Of a stretch of DNA of 64,000 nt, positions 57,801 through 64,000 are shown in pieces. Each line of letters starts with the position of its first letter. Positions within the stretch are counted from its first letter, which is position 1. The position numbers and the translations under genes are program-made. The stretch comes from Sulfuriflexus sp. (GTDB taxonomy: Bacteria > Pseudomonadota > Gammaproteobacteria > AKS1), in the NCBI GenBank assembly GCA_023134145.1, contig JAGLUW010000018.1, forward strand, positions 81,938 through 145,937, given 5' to 3'. A model generated the notes under the pieces. The model did not search any database, was not told the DNA's origin, and was given only the letters and a program-made list of their open reading frames with translations.

Positions 57801-60337
57801 CAGGAACCTTAGGTGGAGAGTCAGCAGAAGAAGTTGTTATACCTTCTATTAAGGGTGCTGATTTAGTCTTAGAAGAACCCGAAGACGACTTTGATGAAGA
57901 GTTACTTGGTATCTTTATTGAAGAGGCCATTGAAATTCTTGATGCCAGTGAAGTGACATTACAAAACTGGATTAATCAGCAAGATGATAAAGAGCTAGTT
58001 ACTCAGTTACAACGAGAAATTCACACCCTTAAGGGTGGCGCAAGAATGGCTGCAATTGAGCCAATGGGTGATCTAAGTCATAGTTTAGAAACGCTGATTA
58101 TCGCAATCGATGAAGGTCGTATTGAAATATCGACAAGTTTGTTTGATGTTGTTCAACAAGCGCATGATCAATTAGTTGTGATGTTAGATCAGGTTAAAGC
58201 GAAACAGCCTGTTGATGCTAAAGCAGACCTTATTGTGAAGCTGGATCTTCTTACTGACGGTAAGAAGTTAGAAGATTTAGAGGTTGAGGCAGAAGTTGTT
58301 GCTGATGAGCCTGTAGCAGAAGAAAGCGCACCTGAAATTGAAGCTGAATCTAAGTCTGTAAGTAGTGAAGCCAGCGAGCCAGTTGTCGATGATGTTATTG
58401 CGGAATTTCCTGTTGCTAAGCAAGAACAGGATGAAGAAGAAGTTATTATTATGCCGGAAATTCCGGCTCAAGTTGCAGCAGTCCCTGAAGTTGAAAAGCA
58501 AGCAACAGGTCGATTACAACATGAACAAATTCGTGTTCGCGCAGATTTACTTGATAATTTAGTTAATTTTGCCGGTGAAGTTAGTATTTACCGTTCGCGT
58601 ATTGATCAGCAGGTTGGTGCCTTTGGTTATAACTTAACGGAAATGGAGCAAACCATTAGCCGTGTACGTGAACAGTTACGCCGTTTTGAAATTGAAACTG
58701 AAACGCAAATCATGTATCGATTTGAAGGTTCAGAGGAAAGTAGTGAAAGTTTTGATCCTCTTGAAATGGATCGTTTCTCAAATATGCAGCAGTTATCTCG
58801 TTCATTATTAGAATCACTAAACGATTTAACCAGTATTCAAGGTTTACTTGAAACGCAAACGAATGAAGCAGAGACATTGCTTCTGCAACAATCTCGTATC
58901 AATACAGAATTACAAGAAGGTCTCATGCGTACGCGCATGGTGCCATTTAATACACATACACCACGCTTGCGCCGATTGATTCGCCAAACCAGTGGCGAAG
59001 TGAAGAAAGATATCGAGCTTGTCATTGTCGGTGAAGATGATGAAATGGATCGAAGTGTATTAGATCGGGTCTTACCAGCACTAGAGCATATGCTGCGTAA
59101 CTCGGTTGATCACGGTCTAGAAACGAAAGCAGAACGAAAGAAAACCGATAAACCGAAGACCGGCACAATTCTGATTGATCTTAAACGCGAAGGTTCAGAA
59201 ATTGTTATTCGTATTAGCGATGATGGTAAAGGTATTAATCTCGAAGCCATCCGCGAGAAAGCACGCGAACGCGGTTTAATGAAAGATGATTCTGATCTGA
59301 CGGATAAAGAAGTACTACGCTTTATTCTGGAATCAGGATTTAGTACGGCAGAAAAAGTGACACAGTTGTCTGGCCGTGGTGTCGGCATGGATGTTGTTAA
59401 CAGCGAAGTTAAGCAACTCGGTGGTAGTCTGCAGATTGATACTGTTGAAGGCAAAGGCACTAAGTTTACAGTTCGCTTGCCATTAACACTGTCAGTTAAT
59501 AAAGCCTTATTAGTACATGTTGGCGAAGATACTTATGCAATACCACTCTCATCTATCGATGGTGTGGTACGTGCGACGCACGAAGAATTAGAAGATTTCT
59601 ATAATAGCGCTGAACCGCGCTACCAATATGGTGGTAACACATACCGCTTCATGCATCTTGGTTCTCAATTAGCGCTTAATCAACCAATCTTGCCGGGAGT
59701 CGGTGGAAAACTACCGGTTCTATTAGCTCGTGCGGGTGATCACCGTATTGCGCTACAGGTTGAAGCATTAATGGGTAGCCGTGAAATCGTTGTTAAATCA
59801 GTCGGTCCACAGATTAGTACCGTACGAGCTATTTCTGGTGCAACGATTCTAAGTGATGGCAATGTTGCACTTATTTTAGATGTTGGCGCATTGGTTTACA
59901 TGGATATTGCAAAACCTGTTATACAAACAGGTGATGAGAAGGCTGCTGTTGAGCAGGCCGAAGTTAAAAATAAAATCACAGTTATGGTTGTGGATGATTC
60001 AATTACTGTGCGCAAGGTAACAACACGTTTGCTTGAAAGAAATAATATCAATGTTATGACAGCCAAAGATGGTGTTGATGCGGTTGCTGTATTACAAGAG
60101 CAAATTCCAGATTTATTCTTGCTTGATATCGAAATGCCTCGTATGGATGGTTATGAATTAGCCACACATATTCGTAATGACGATGTGATGAAGAAGATTC
60201 CAATCATAATGATCACATCGCGTACAGGTGACAAACATCGTCAACGTGCGATGGATATTGGTGTTGATCGTTATATGGGCAAGCCGTTCCAAGAAGCAGA
60301 TCTATTGCAAAATATTAATGAGATCTTGGATGAGTAA
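54887..60337 (+). CDS. chpA: hybrid CheA-type kinase ChpA with multiple Hpt domains
   Basis: 1816 residues. N-terminal Hpt-like domain with His49 (HQVHGTLKM), then a FimL-like helical region to about 620 that includes a decayed Hpt where Arg494 stands in the His position (RQVRGSMSM). Three canonical Hpt domains follow: His710 (HTLKGSGRM), His883 (HTLHGSSHM) and His1046 (HTLKGGARM). Acidic Val-rich linkers separate them (near 620-660 and 1130-1190). The CheA dimer/kinase core has the N-box NSVDHGLE near 1405 and LSGRGVGMDVV near 1500, then a CheW-like P5 domain and a C-terminal receiver with Asp1747. Shorter than Pseudomonas ChpA. Confidence 0.96.
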   Translation: MSDSYDYSTLNWVKGEIDETLDQARQALEAYVENTDDEAQLQFCVNHIHQVHGTLKMVELYGAVMIAEEMENLAVAVQEKKITKKEDAYDILMRAILQLPDYLEHLQSGQQDVPLALLPLLNDMRAICGQSLLSESAFFSPDLSVDIPEVAEPKKQQDISALAKKLRHHYQMGLVSWFRDRDVERALTQIISVVSKLRQAAKQKPVAQLLWVAEGVIEALIDDGLTPSVSSKLLLGQVDREIKKLIDGGEQAIIDEPPIELIKNLLYYVATATSGGDKVQELSAAFKLDGLLSGGADEESKDGLSAVNTEVMETVTSAVKEDIARIKDEIDIYIRTSQQDTGSLVSVQDALKKVADTLGMIGLGTQRNVVVEQAEVIAAIIDGRVDANDDTFMEMASGFLFIESSLSELGGESSAGEAHGNVVLEGLKRLQDGSSPEPLEPASGFLQDNEQRELLKVVIKEAKADMSRVKDAIISFVTAPWEHELLSEVPQLNRQVRGSMSMLSLNHAAELLSACNEYICKDLIEKKDIPDQSTLENLADVITSIEYYLEALDEERSDRDAILDIARSRVAKLGYPVADYDADAEQVETPKVDDSVPVVADEIIEVSVVEESVKEVVVDEVVEKPVVEEQVEEAPVETKVTPASNDVKEAGNNSAAAVLADDDNDIDEEILEIFFEEADEEMEALAIQFPKWKANHDDEEALSIVRRSFHTLKGSGRMVGATDIGEFAWDFENVLNRVIDRTIPMNADVIGLIEKALNALPHVIAKFKGEPADDVDVEALKNESHQLSKSGRLSRLESGEMEVPSEGEGPSVIASKESVAVTQLVAKEESTETEEPAGIDPVLLEIFTKESNRHLGDVHAFVEQCIGQDESCRINEDLIRAVHTLHGSSHMAGISDIAEVSSLMEKYVKLLNANNASVPEEVINLIKEFSAAISQRVGQLADDDANDDYKDDLLKKITQFYDKEIELLELSAGTLGGESAEEVVIPSIKGADLVLEEPEDDFDEELLGIFIEEAIEILDASEVTLQNWINQQDDKELVTQLQREIHTLKGGARMAAIEPMGDLSHSLETLIIAIDEGRIEISTSLFDVVQQAHDQLVVMLDQVKAKQPVDAKADLIVKLDLLTDGKKLEDLEVEAEVVADEPVAEESAPEIEAESKSVSSEASEPVVDDVIAEFPVAKQEQDEEEVIIMPEIPAQVAAVPEVEKQATGRLQHEQIRVRADLLDNLVNFAGEVSIYRSRIDQQVGAFGYNLTEMEQTISRVREQLRRFEIETETQIMYRFEGSEESSESFDPLEMDRFSNMQQLSRSLLESLNDLTSIQGLLETQTNEAETLLLQQSRINTELQEGLMRTRMVPFNTHTPRLRRLIRQTSGEVKKDIELVIVGEDDEMDRSVLDRVLPALEHMLRNSVDHGLETKAERKKTDKPKTGTILIDLKREGSEIVIRISDDGKGINLEAIREKARERGLMKDDSDLTDKEVLRFILESGFSTAEKVTQLSGRGVGMDVVNSEVKQLGGSLQIDTVEGKGTKFTVRLPLTLSVNKALLVHVGEDTYAIPLSSIDGVVRATHEELEDFYNSAEPRYQYGGNTYRFMHLGSQLALNQPILPGVGGKLPVLLARAGDHRIALQVEALMGSREIVVKSVGPQISTVRAISGATILSDGNVALILDVGALVYMDIAKPVIQTGDEKAAVEQAEVKNKITVMVVDDSITVRKVTTRLLERNNINVMTAKDGVDAVAVLQEQIPDLFLLDIEMPRMDGYELATHIRNDDVMKKIPIIMITSRTGDKHRQRAMDIGVDRYMGKPFQEADLLQNINEILDE

Positions 60338-61496
60338 TGCGGAGATGACCGCAGTCGTTGAAACTAGCCAGCCACTACGAGTTGCGATTTTATCGGACTC
60401 TGATAAGCAACGAGCCAATCTTAAAGTACTTATCGAAATAGGTGGTATGAGTGTTGTTAAAGAGCAACGTTTGTGTGCGGCATCTATTCGCTCGCTTGAT
60501 TCTTCTGAAACCGATGTACTGTTGGTTGATATGGATGATGAGGGCGAACACGAACTTGATTTTCTTGATGAATTACTAGATTCACCAATCCCTATTTTAT
60601 TTAATGATGCGCCATCAACACGAATGAAGGCGGCACAAAAGGACAGTGATTGGGGACGGAAACTCACTAAAAAATTATCGAGTATTGTTGAACAGCCTAA
60701 AGCTGAAACAGCGAGTGTAAAAGCTACTGATGTAGTCCTAACTATTGATGAAAAAATTATTGAAGATGAACCTGTTGTAGAAACTTCAGATGAATATATG
60801 GTTGAGGCTGAATATTTAGAAGAAATTGAAAAACGGGCACTACATCGTGCAGAAGATGAAATAAGTCATGAGAAAAATGATTCATCTATAGCAGAAGAAC
60901 CTGTTATAACAGCAGGAATTGCGGCGCGTAATGTTTGGGTTATCGGTGCATCAATAGGTGGGCCACAATCAGTAAAACGTTTTCTTGCGGCTATTCAAAC
61001 GCGTTTGCCAGTTGCTTTTGTTTTAGCTCAGCATATTGGTAGCAACTTTGTTTCTTTGCTGGCGAAACAGTTGGATAAAGTATCCGGCATGAAAGTAATC
61101 GCCGCAACGGAAGGGCATCTACTTAAGCATAATGAAGTGGTGATAGCACCAACGGCGGAGCGTATTACGTTAGATAAACGTGGTTTTATTCGTTTAAAAC
61201 CACTTGAGGCTAAAAGCATTTATACACCGTCTATTGATACAGTGATGACGGACATATCGATGCGCTATGGTGTGCATACAAGCTCAATTATGTTTAGCGG
61301 AATGGGTAGTGATGGTGTTCGCGGTTCTCAATTAATAGCAACACGTGGTGGTCGAGTTTGGGCTCAAGACACCGATAGCTGCGTTATTAGTAGCATGCCA
61401 GATTCGACGCGGCGTGCAGGTATTGTTGGCTTTAATGGCACGCCCGAAGAATTAGCAGTACAACTTACCGATTATTTTGAATCACATACTAGATAG
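60330..61496 (+). CDS. chpB: CheB-type methylesterase ChpB
   Basis: 388 residues from ATG 60330, overlapping the chpA stop by eight bases; the longer open frame is inside chpA. N-terminal receiver-like part is degenerate (VAILSDSDKQRANLKVLIEI) though VLLVDMDDEG keeps acidic residues. After an acidic linker (about 130-215), the esterase domain has Ser in VIGASIGGPQS, His in LAQHIGSNF and Asp in GMGSDGVRGS. Removes methyl groups from PilJ. Confidence 0.94.
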   Translation: MSNAEMTAVVETSQPLRVAILSDSDKQRANLKVLIEIGGMSVVKEQRLCAASIRSLDSSETDVLLVDMDDEGEHELDFLDELLDSPIPILFNDAPSTRMKAAQKDSDWGRKLTKKLSSIVEQPKAETASVKATDVVLTIDEKIIEDEPVVETSDEYMVEAEYLEEIEKRALHRAEDEISHEKNDSSIAEEPVITAGIAARNVWVIGASIGGPQSVKRFLAAIQTRLPVAFVLAQHIGSNFVSLLAKQLDKVSGMKVIAATEGHLLKHNEVVIAPTAERITLDKRGFIRLKPLEAKSIYTPSIDTVMTDISMRYGVHTSSIMFSGMGSDGVRGSQLIATRGGRVWAQDTDSCVISSMPDSTRRAGIVGFNGTPEELAVQLTDYFESHTR

Positions 61497-61522
61497 AAGT
61501 AGGGATAGGCAGGAGTAGAGTT

Positions 61523-62059
61523 ATGGCACAAGTTGCTAGACATGTCGCAAGTCAGATCTTATCGTTGAGTGGTGAGCGCGTTATTTTACCAAATACGGCG
61601 GTTGCAGAGATCATCCCCTATGTGAAAGCAGATTCCTTATCTGAAAATTTACAAAAAGATGCGCCTACTTGGTTGCTTGGCATGATTGCTTGGCGAGGAA
61701 TTTTTGTTCCTTTGTTGAGTATGGAAACAATGCTGGGTAGTCAGTATGAAGAACCAGATAAGCGTTCTAGTATCGCGATTATTAATGCCTCGGGAAACAC
61801 AGCAGGTGTGCCATTTTATGCGATAGTGACTCAAGGTATTCCAAGACTATTACAGGTTTCTAGCGATACTCTGAGCTTAATAGAAGATAGTGGCAATACC
61901 AATAAAGTTGCGGCTTGCCACGTGGTATTAGACGGTGATGTTGCTGTTATTCCAGAAATGGATGAAGTGGAAGCAATGTTGAAAGAAGCCTTTGAGGGCA
62001 AGAAAGCTGAAACAAAATCTAAGAAGAAAACAACGAATAAGAAGAAAAAGAAGAAGTAA
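61523..62059 (+). CDS. chpC: CheW-like protein (ChpC-like)
   Basis: 178 residues, CheW domain (ILSLSGERVILPNTAVAEII, then LGMIAWRGIFVPLLSMETML) and a Lys-rich C-terminal tail of about 20 residues. By position it is ChpC, a second coupling protein of the Chp system. AGGAGT precedes the start. The basic tail is unusual for CheW. It converges with rsmE. Confidence 0.88.
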   Translation: MAQVARHVASQILSLSGERVILPNTAVAEIIPYVKADSLSENLQKDAPTWLLGMIAWRGIFVPLLSMETMLGSQYEEPDKRSSIAIINASGNTAGVPFYAIVTQGIPRLLQVSSDTLSLIEDSGNTNKVAACHVVLDGDVAVIPEMDEVEAMLKEAFEGKKAETKSKKKTTNKKKKKK

Positions 62060-62067
62060 CTTCCTTC

Positions 62068-62805
62068 CTAACGTAAGTCCCCCCATAGAATTTGCATTGC
62101 GCTAATAGCTGCGATAGCAGCGGTTTCAGTTCTTAGTATTCTCGGACCAAGTTGAACACCTTGATAGCTATTTGCATAAGCTAATTCTCGCTCACGAGAA
62201 CTAAAACCACCTTCAGGACCAATAAGTAAAGTCACCGCCGTTGGTGTAGTAGTGATGGTAGTTAATGAGCATGTTGATTTTGGATCGAGTAATAAGCAGC
62301 TATGTTCAGATTGATGGCTATTCTGAATAAAAGTATCAAAATATTGAGCGGGTTCAATTTGCGGGATTTTATTTCGACCGCTTTGCTCACAAGCACTACG
62401 TACGGTGCCTTGCCAATGTTTAATGCGTTTTTCTAAGCGTTCACCTTTCAAGCTAACGGTACAGTGTTCAGTGAAAAGAGGAATAATTTTTGTAACACCC
62501 AACTCGGTCGCTTTTTGTAAAGTGAAGTCCATGCGTTCACCGCGTGAAATACCTTGCACCAAAGTAATATCTAAAGACGATTCATTATTATTGTCTTGAA
62601 AATCACCGAGTAATAATTGCGCCTCACGTTTACTAAGTTCGCTAATAGTCGCTGCGAACTCGCCACCTTTACCATTGAAAATAGATACCTCAGCACCTAC
62701 TTTTAAACGAAGTACGTTGGCTAAATAATTGAGAGGTTCACCACTGATTGAAATGCTTTGATTCGCGGCAAGGGGCATATCTATATATAAACGAGAGATT
62801 CTCAT
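62068..62805 (-). CDS. rsmE: 16S rRNA m3U1498 methyltransferase
   Basis: 245 residues from ATG 62805 (MRISRLYIDMPL), one base after the bioA stop (TAATATG), so translation is coupled. SPOUT fold: N-terminal PUA-like part, LVQGISRGERMDFTLQKATE, and knot motif LLIGPEGGFSSRERELA with LGPRILRTETAAIAAI. Methylates U1498 in the decoding centre. Confidence 0.96.
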   Translation of the reverse strand: MRISRLYIDMPLAANQSISISGEPLNYLANVLRLKVGAEVSIFNGKGGEFAATISELSKREAQLLLGDFQDNNNESSLDITLVQGISRGERMDFTLQKATELGVTKIIPLFTEHCTVSLKGERLEKRIKHWQGTVRSACEQSGRNKIPQIEPAQYFDTFIQNSHQSEHSCLLLDPKSTCSLTTITTTPTAVTLLIGPEGGFSSRERELAYANSYQGVQLGPRILRTETAAIAAISAMQILWGDLR

Positions 62806-62806
62806 A

Positions 62807-64000
62807 TTAATTAGAGGTGGCGATGTTAATGCCTTCAATCGCAATGCGTGTCATGAGATCTATTTCATCATTGTTAATGATATAAGGCGGTATGAAATAA
62901 ACGACATTACCGATGGGTCGCAGTAATACATTATTTTTCAGGCCGTGCTCATAGACTTTAAGGCCACGACGTTCTTTCCAGTCATAGGCTTGTTTAGTTT
63001 GTTTATTTTTTACTAGTTCCATAGCGAGTACCATGCCATGTTGACGTATTTCCGCAACATGTGGGTGGTCTTCAAGCTCGGCGACAGCTTGCCGTATGTA
63101 TACCGATTTTCCTTTATTTGTTTCAATGACGTTATCGGTTGCAAAGATATCGAGTGTGGCTAGTGCGGCACGACAACCTAGGGCATTACCCGTGTAGCTA
63201 TGCGAATGCATGAAACCGGTAAGGTTAGTATAGTCATCGTAAAAAGCAGAATAAATTTCTTCAGTAGTCAGGGTAACGGCTAAGGGTAGGTAACCACCAG
63301 TGAGCCCCTTGCCTATACACAAAAAATCAGGGCTGATTGATGCTTGTTCACAAGCAAACATGCTACCAGTACGGCCAAAGCCAACCGCGACCTCATCGGC
63401 AATTAAATGCACATTATGGCGATCACAGGCTTCTCTGAGCATCGATAGATAAATCGGGTCGTACATGCGCATGCCACCGGCACACTGTATTAAAGGCTCA
63501 ACAATAACAGCACAACATTCGTCGGCATATTGTTGAAGAGTATTTTCCATTTCGGCAAATAGGCGAACCGAATAATCTGCGCATGACTCACCAGTTTCGC
63601 GATGATAGCAATCAGGTGACTTAACTGTAATGGTATCCAACATCAAAGGCCCGTAGGTGTCTTTGTATAACTTCACATCACCAAGAGAAAGTGCGCCAAG
63701 GGTTTCACCATGATAGCTATTACTTAAACTAATAAAGCGTTTCTTTTTATGCTGCCCGGTATTGTGCCAATAATGAAAACTCATTTTTAATGCGACTTCA
63801 ACAGCAGAAGATCCGTTGTCGGCATAGAAACAACGCTTCAAGGTAGGAGGCGTTAGAGCGACTAATCGTTCTGATAATTCAATAACGGTTTCATGTGAAA
63901 AACCGGCAAGCATGACGTGCTCAAGTGTATCGAGCTGTTGCTTGAGAGCTTCATTGATACGAGGATTACAGTGGCCGAATAAATTTACCCACCATGAACT
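62807..64000 (-). CDS. bioA: adenosylmethionine-8-amino-7-oxononanoate aminotransferase (5' part outside window)
   Basis: 397 codons visible; the frame is open to the window edge (SSWWVNLFGHCNPRINEALK), so the true N-terminus is beyond 64000. PLP fold-type I class III transaminase of biotin synthesis. Motifs: FYADNGSSAVEVALKMSFHY, YHGETLGALSLGD, LIADEVAVGFGRTGSMFACE, PLP Lys in CIGKGLTGGYLPLA, and the C-terminal LLRPIGNVVYFIPPYI. It precedes rsmE in the same transcript. Confidence 0.96.
   Translation of the reverse strand, partial: SSWWVNLFGHCNPRINEALKQQLDTLEHVMLAGFSHETVIELSERLVALTPPTLKRCFYADNGSSAVEVALKMSFHYWHNTGQHKKKRFISLSNSYHGETLGALSLGDVKLYKDTYGPLMLDTITVKSPDCYHRETGESCADYSVRLFAEMENTLQQYADECCAVIVEPLIQCAGGMRMYDPIYLSMLREACDRHNVHLIADEVAVGFGRTGSMFACEQASISPDFLCIGKGLTGGYLPLAVTLTTEEIYSAFYDDYTNLTGFMHSHSYTGNALGCRAALATLDIFATDNVIETNKGKSVYIRQAVAELEDHPHVAEIRQHGMVLAMELVKNKQTKQAYDWKERRGLKVYEHGLKNNVLLRPIGNVVYFIPPYIINNDEIDLMTRIAIEGINIATSN

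Noticed and set aside
60228..60329. Longer chpB start inside chpA
   Set aside because: The ATG at 60330 overlaps the chpA stop by eight bases, matching the coupling seen elsewhere; the upstream part is out-of-frame chpA sequence.

Overview
The window reads as chromosomal DNA of a gammaproteobacterium of fairly low G+C content. The markers are the blocks rpmB-rpmG-radC-coaBC-dut-algC-argB-slmA-pyrE, yggS-proC-yggT-yggU divergent from pilT-pilU, metX-metW, gshB...yqgE-ruvX-pyrB-pyrC', and a complete Pseudomonas-type Pil-Chp chemosensory cluster. Genes are dense, many neighbours overlap by 1-8 bases, and no rRNA or tRNA gene was recognised. The genus cannot be fixed from the sequence alone.

Left edge (1-1583): an accessory segment that I read as an integron gene-cassette array transcribed on the minus strand. 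Three small cassette genes are separated by two attC sites of about 65 bp. The inverse core of each attC matches the 5' core of its own cassette. No integrase gene lies in the window. A 189-bp nested inverted-repeat element (1395-1583) separates the array from mutM.

1650-6400: a minus-strand operon for an ABC-2 transporter (ATPase, permease, GldG-like auxiliary, DUF4340 protein) ending in mutM. 6516-12283: a globin-coupled diguanylate cyclase, a lone HyuA-type hydantoinase subunit, an EAL-HDOD protein and an acyl-CoA desaturase. 12367-22635: ribosomal proteins L28 and L33, RadC, CoaBC, Dut, an AlgC-type mutase carrying a membrane/periplasmic N-terminal half, ArgB, SlmA, a TauE/SafE transporter, PyrE and ExoIII. 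A long hairpin and a REP-like palindrome sit between the convergent TauE and pyrE genes.

22636-28484: a DUF2799 lipoprotein, small membrane proteins, an AmpG-like MFS transporter, then an ECF sigma / anti-sigma pair. The pair is followed by a secreted acidic protein made of 18 tandem heptads and an outer-membrane beta-barrel. 28500-34999: MetX/MetW, a dynamin-like GTPase, and the YggU-YggT-ProC-YggS cluster. 35116-37362: the pilus retraction ATPases PilT and PilU.

37370-41997: a small membrane protein, a Gly/Ser/Arg-rich secreted protein, a di-heme MauG/CcpA-type peroxidase and an OmpR/EnvZ-type two-component system. An 82-bp control element is duplicated upstream of the secreted protein and upstream of the peroxidase (65 of 82 positions identical by eye), which suggests one regulon.

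41994-50096: a ten-gene minus-strand run gshB-apbE-NusG_II-Gx transporter-tonB-yqgE-ruvX-pyrB-pyrC'-pyrK-like. PyrC' has lost its metal ligands and is probably a structural partner of PyrB. 50441-62059: pilG, pilH, pilI, pilJ, pilK, chpA, chpB and a chpC-like CheW gene, which control twitching motility and surface sensing together with PilT and PilU. 62068-64000: rsmE and the 3' part of bioA, which runs off the window.
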